A stretch of 7,714 nt of DNA from an uncultured Lachnospiraceae bacterium (GTDB lineage Bacteria; Bacillota; Clostridia; Lachnospirales; Lachnospiraceae), in NCBI GenBank assembly GCA_902766655.1, contig CACXEL010000243.1:1-7714 (forward strand). Direction: 5' to 3'. Position 1 is the first letter of the stretch. Each line of letters opens with the position of its first letter. Below are positions 5,375-7,714 of this stretch, piece after piece. The notes under the pieces are model-generated. The model worked only from the letters and a program-made list of their open reading frames with translations, was not told the DNA's origin and did no database searches. The translations under genes were made by a program, and so were the position numbers.

Positions 5375-5438
5375 CCGGCCGTAGAACTCGTGGTAACAGG
5401 GATTTTTGAAGAGAATATTGACGATAAGGAGAGACGAT

Positions 5439-7714
5439 ATGCCGAGAGATGTTCATCCGGGGATTCATGTGAATGAGAGGGATTTTCCGTTGACGGACTA
5501 TCACTGTGAGGATCCGGAGAAGAAGAAGCTGGTGATGAAGCTGGCTGTGATGATCACGGACAGTATTCCCAGGAAGCTGCCGGGAGGGATGAAGGAGAAC
5601 CATATGGACTTCTGGATCCTGGACAGGCTGCTGACCAAGGAGGAGGTCCGGTTCATGCTGAGCTTTAAGAAACGCAGGGTGGGGCTCACGACGGTGGAGC
5701 TGGCCAGGCGCAACAAGATGCCGATCAGGAAGACGCAGAAGATCATCGATCATCTGCTCGGGATCGGTATTCTGGAGCAGAACCGGGATAATGAGGACCA
5801 CCATATTCAGTACCTGATTCCCAAGTGGGTCGTTGGGTCGGGCGAATATATGGTTGAGCATCCGACGCTGGCGGACGAGCATCCGGAGGTGGCGACCATG
5901 TTCAACCTGGCGCCGCAGGAGCCGCTGGAGATTGCGGCGCCCCTGATCCCGCCGGGAGGCGCGGGCATCGGTATGCACGTGATTCCGGTGGAGAAGGCGA
6001 TTCCGGCGCAGCCGGAGAAGGTCAGCGTGGAGTATCTTTCGCATTGGCTCAACAAGTATGATACGTTCTGCACCATGGTGTGTGCCTGCCGCAAGGCACA
6101 GAGGATCAGGGGCGAGGGCGTCGGTGACATCGAGGGGTATATGTGCATCGGTGTCGGCGATATCGCCGAGTTCCTGGTCACGTCCGGGAAGGATGCGCAT
6201 TATATTACCCGCGAGGAGGCCATGGAGATCATCATGCGGGCCGAGCGCAAGGGGTATGTGCATCAGATCACGAATCTCGACGGGCCCAATCGCATCGTGG
6301 GTATCTGCAACTGCTCACCGGGAAGCTGTTATGGTCTCAGGACTTCGCAGCTCTTTAATACGCCGAACATGTCCAGGTCTGCTTACCGGGCCCACGTCGA
6401 CACGGACAAGTGCGTAGCCTGCGGCAAGTGCGTGGAGGTATGTCCGGCCGGAGCCGCCAGGCTGGGGCAGAAGCTCTGTCTCAAGGACGGGTCCAGGATC
6501 GAGTACCCGATGCACGAGCTGCCGGACGATACCAAGTGGGGTCCGGACAAGTGGGACAAGGATTATCGGGACCACAACAAGATCAACTGCTATGATACGG
6601 GAACATCGCCGTGCAAGACGGCATGTCCGGCCCACATCGCGGTCCAGGGTTATGTGAAGATGGCGGCTGAGGGGCGCTACAAGGAGGCTCTCCAGCTGAT
6701 CAGGCAGGATAATCCCTTCCCGGCGGTCTGCGGCATGGTCTGCAACCGCCGCTGCGAGGACCGCTGCACCAGGGGGCTCATCGACGCGCCGGTGGCCATC
6801 GACGAGATCAAGAAGTTCATTTCCCTGAAGGAACTGGAACTGGGCGACTTCGAGCTCCCCATCTGCGACAACATGGATGGCCGGCAGTGGGACGACTACA
6901 AGATCGCCGTCATCGGCGCCGGTCCTGCCGGCCTGTCTGCGGCATATTATCTCCGGACAGAAGGGTATCCGGTCACGGTATTCGAGCGTGAGGCCCGGCC
7001 GGGCGGCATGCTCATGAACGGCATTCCCAACTTCCGCCTGGAGAAGAACGTCCTCCTGAAGGAGATCGAGCTGGTGGAGAGGATGGGTGTCGAGATCCGC
7101 TGCGGCGTCAACGTCGGTGAGGACGTGACGCTGGATGAGCTGAGGGCCCAGGGCTACAAGGCCTTCTACGTCGCCATCGGCCTCCAGGGCGGCCGCCTGG
7201 CCGGCGTGCCCGGTGAGGATGCGGAGGGGGTCTCCTCGGGTGTTCATTTCCTGAGGAGGGTCAACCAGGATACTTCGATCCGTCTGGACGGCGACATCGT
7301 CGTCGTGGGCGGCGGCAATGTGGCGGCCGACGTGGCCAGGGCAGCGGCCCGCACCACGAACGGGCACGTCACCATGCTCTGTCTCGAGGGCCGGGACGAA
7401 ATGCCGGCGGCCAAGGACGAGGTGGCTGAGGTCCTCGAGGAGGGCATCACCATCGAGAACGGCTGGGGACCCAAGGAGGTCCTGACTGAGGACGGACGGG
7501 TGACGGGCGTCATTTTCAAGCGCTGCACCAGGGTCTTCGACGAGGAGCACCGGTTCAGTCCCGAATATGATGAAAATGACACCATCACACTTCCCTGCCG
7601 CCACGTTCTCATGGCCATCGGCCAGTCCGCCGAGTGGGGCCACCTGCTGGACGGCAGCCGCGTGGAGCTGAGGAGGAACGGCACCGCGGTGGCGGACGGC
7701 GTGACCTACCAGAC
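5439..7714 (+). CDS. Composite GltD-like FAD/4Fe-4S oxidoreductase with winged-helix-like N-terminus (3' end missing)
   Basis: The frame stays open for 758 codons to the window end. AAGGAG (5426-5431) precedes the ATG by seven bases. Modules in order: a helical segment resembling a winged helix-turn-helix (about 57-115); a cysteine-rich region with CTMVCAC (Cys211, 215, 217), Cys236 and ICNCSPGSC (Cys290, 292, 297); a ferredoxin motif CVACGKCVEVCP (325-336) for one [4Fe-4S]; and a GltD/dihydropyrimidine-dehydrogenase-type Fe-S domain with Cys384, 392, 396, 431, 435, 439 and 443. A glutamate-synthase-small-subunit-like flavin module follows, with FAD-binding VIGAGPAGLS (491-500) and NAD(P)-binding VVVGGGNVAADVA (621-633). 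Such proteins move electrons between NAD(P)H, FAD and Fe-S clusters; relatives include GltD and NfnB. It is much longer than GltD (about 450-490 residues) because of roughly 380 extra N-terminal residues. No glutamate synthase large subunit is seen, so a redox-partner role fits better than GltD itself. Confidence 0.88.
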   Translation, partial: MPRDVHPGIHVNERDFPLTDYHCEDPEKKKLVMKLAVMITDSIPRKLPGGMKENHMDFWILDRLLTKEEVRFMLSFKKRRVGLTTVELARRNKMPIRKTQKIIDHLLGIGILEQNRDNEDHHIQYLIPKWVVGSGEYMVEHPTLADEHPEVATMFNLAPQEPLEIAAPLIPPGGAGIGMHVIPVEKAIPAQPEKVSVEYLSHWLNKYDTFCTMVCACRKAQRIRGEGVGDIEGYMCIGVGDIAEFLVTSGKDAHYITREEAMEIIMRAERKGYVHQITNLDGPNRIVGICNCSPGSCYGLRTSQLFNTPNMSRSAYRAHVDTDKCVACGKCVEVCPAGAARLGQKLCLKDGSRIEYPMHELPDDTKWGPDKWDKDYRDHNKINCYDTGTSPCKTACPAHIAVQGYVKMAAEGRYKEALQLIRQDNPFPAVCGMVCNRRCEDRCTRGLIDAPVAIDEIKKFISLKELELGDFELPICDNMDGRQWDDYKIAVIGAGPAGLSAAYYLRTEGYPVTVFEREARPGGMLMNGIPNFRLEKNVLLKEIELVERMGVEIRCGVNVGEDVTLDELRAQGYKAFYVAIGLQGGRLAGVPGEDAEGVSSGVHFLRRVNQDTSIRLDGDIVVVGGGNVAADVARAAARTTNGHVTMLCLEGRDEMPAAKDEVAEVLEEGITIENGWGPKEVLTEDGRVTGVIFKRCTRVFDEEHRFSPEYDENDTITLPCRHVLMAIGQSAEWGHLLDGSRVELRRNGTAVADGVTYQ

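Larger units (their letters stand above)
4660..5438. other. 779-bp non-coding region dominated by nested inverted repeats
   Basis: No credible gene lies here: the open frames are GC-rich artefacts that cross the repeats. From left to right it holds a degenerate box (about 4664-4689), the left half of a long stem (4681-4711), folded element copy 1 (4736-4912), the right half of that stem (4936-4967), a spacer with small hairpins (4968-5115), the left half of a second long stem (5116-5150), folded element copy 2 on the opposite strand (5152-5338), and the right half of that stem (5340-5374). A short leader with the next gene's ribosome binding site closes it. It separates the two-gene flavoprotein operon from the GltD-like gene, which is either read through it or has an unrecognised promoter within it. 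Confidence 0.85.

Noticed and set aside
5086..5409. Small Arg/Gly/Pro-rich open frame within the repeat region
   Set aside because: It runs through both arms of the inverted repeat, has no ribosome binding site, and its composition only reflects the GC-rich stems.
4660..5438. Known large ornate RNAs (OLE, ROOL, GOLLD) or HEARO-type RNA
   Set aside because: The size and heavy structure are suggestive, but I could not match any of their conserved motifs, and two opposite copies of one module do not fit those families as I know them.
4923..6263. Minus-strand open frame across the repeat region and the start of the GltD-like gene
   Set aside because: It crosses the structured repeats, has a His/Arg/Pro-rich composition without motifs, and lies opposite a well-supported gene.
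6315..7643. Long minus-strand open frame opposite the GltD-like flavin module
   Set aside because: It is a shadow frame: the plus strand carries the cysteine motifs and both dinucleotide-binding fingerprints.

Overview
The window looks like chromosomal DNA from an anaerobic bacterium with GC-rich genes, most likely a Bacillota (Clostridia-type) species. The reasons are strong AGGAGG-type ribosome binding sites, a canonical TATAAT promoter in a short AT-rich gap, frequent AGG arginine codons beside many GC-ending codons, and several oxygen-sensitive-type Fe-S flavoproteins. The taxon is an inference; no rRNA or other marker gene is present.

Layout. On the minus strand, 1508-57 encodes a divergent AMP-forming acyl-CoA/acyl-ACP synthetase-like adenylating enzyme. 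The first codons of a probable co-transcribed gene start at 10 and run off the window. A 365-bp intergenic region (1509-1873) holds a back-to-back promoter pair sharing a palindromic -10, two terminator-like hairpins, and what looks like the frameshifted N-terminal relic of a flavoprotein. On the plus strand come a CrtI/phytoene-desaturase-like FAD oxidoreductase (1874-3481) and, overlapping it by ATGA, a ferredoxin-reductase-like protein with a C-terminal plant-type 2Fe-2S domain (3478-4659). After a 779-bp non-coding stretch a large, composite GltD-like 4Fe-4S/FAD oxidoreductase starts at 5439 and runs past the window end.

The genes together. The plus-strand genes make an electron-transfer set. 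An NAD(P)H-FAD-[2Fe-2S] reductase and a GltD-type NAD(P)H/FAD/[4Fe-4S] protein (the two fold types that also make up NfnA and NfnB) accompany a CrtI-fold flavoenzyme that typically oxidises or reduces C=C bonds. With an adenylating enzyme next door, an anaerobic pathway that activates a carboxylic acid and reduces or desaturates an unsaturated substrate is a reasonable guess. The substrate cannot be read from the sequence.

The most unusual part is the non-coding region 4660-5438. It contains two copies, in opposite orientation, of a roughly 180-nt element. Each copy has a long perfect terminal stem, two 34-nt near-identical boxes, and between them two hairpins. The hairpin sequences differ almost completely between copies while their pairing is kept. 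Each copy sits inside a further long stem, and traces of a degenerate extra copy surround the first. Conserved boxes plus compensatory stem changes point to selection on a folded RNA or folded single-stranded DNA, and I do not recognise the family.
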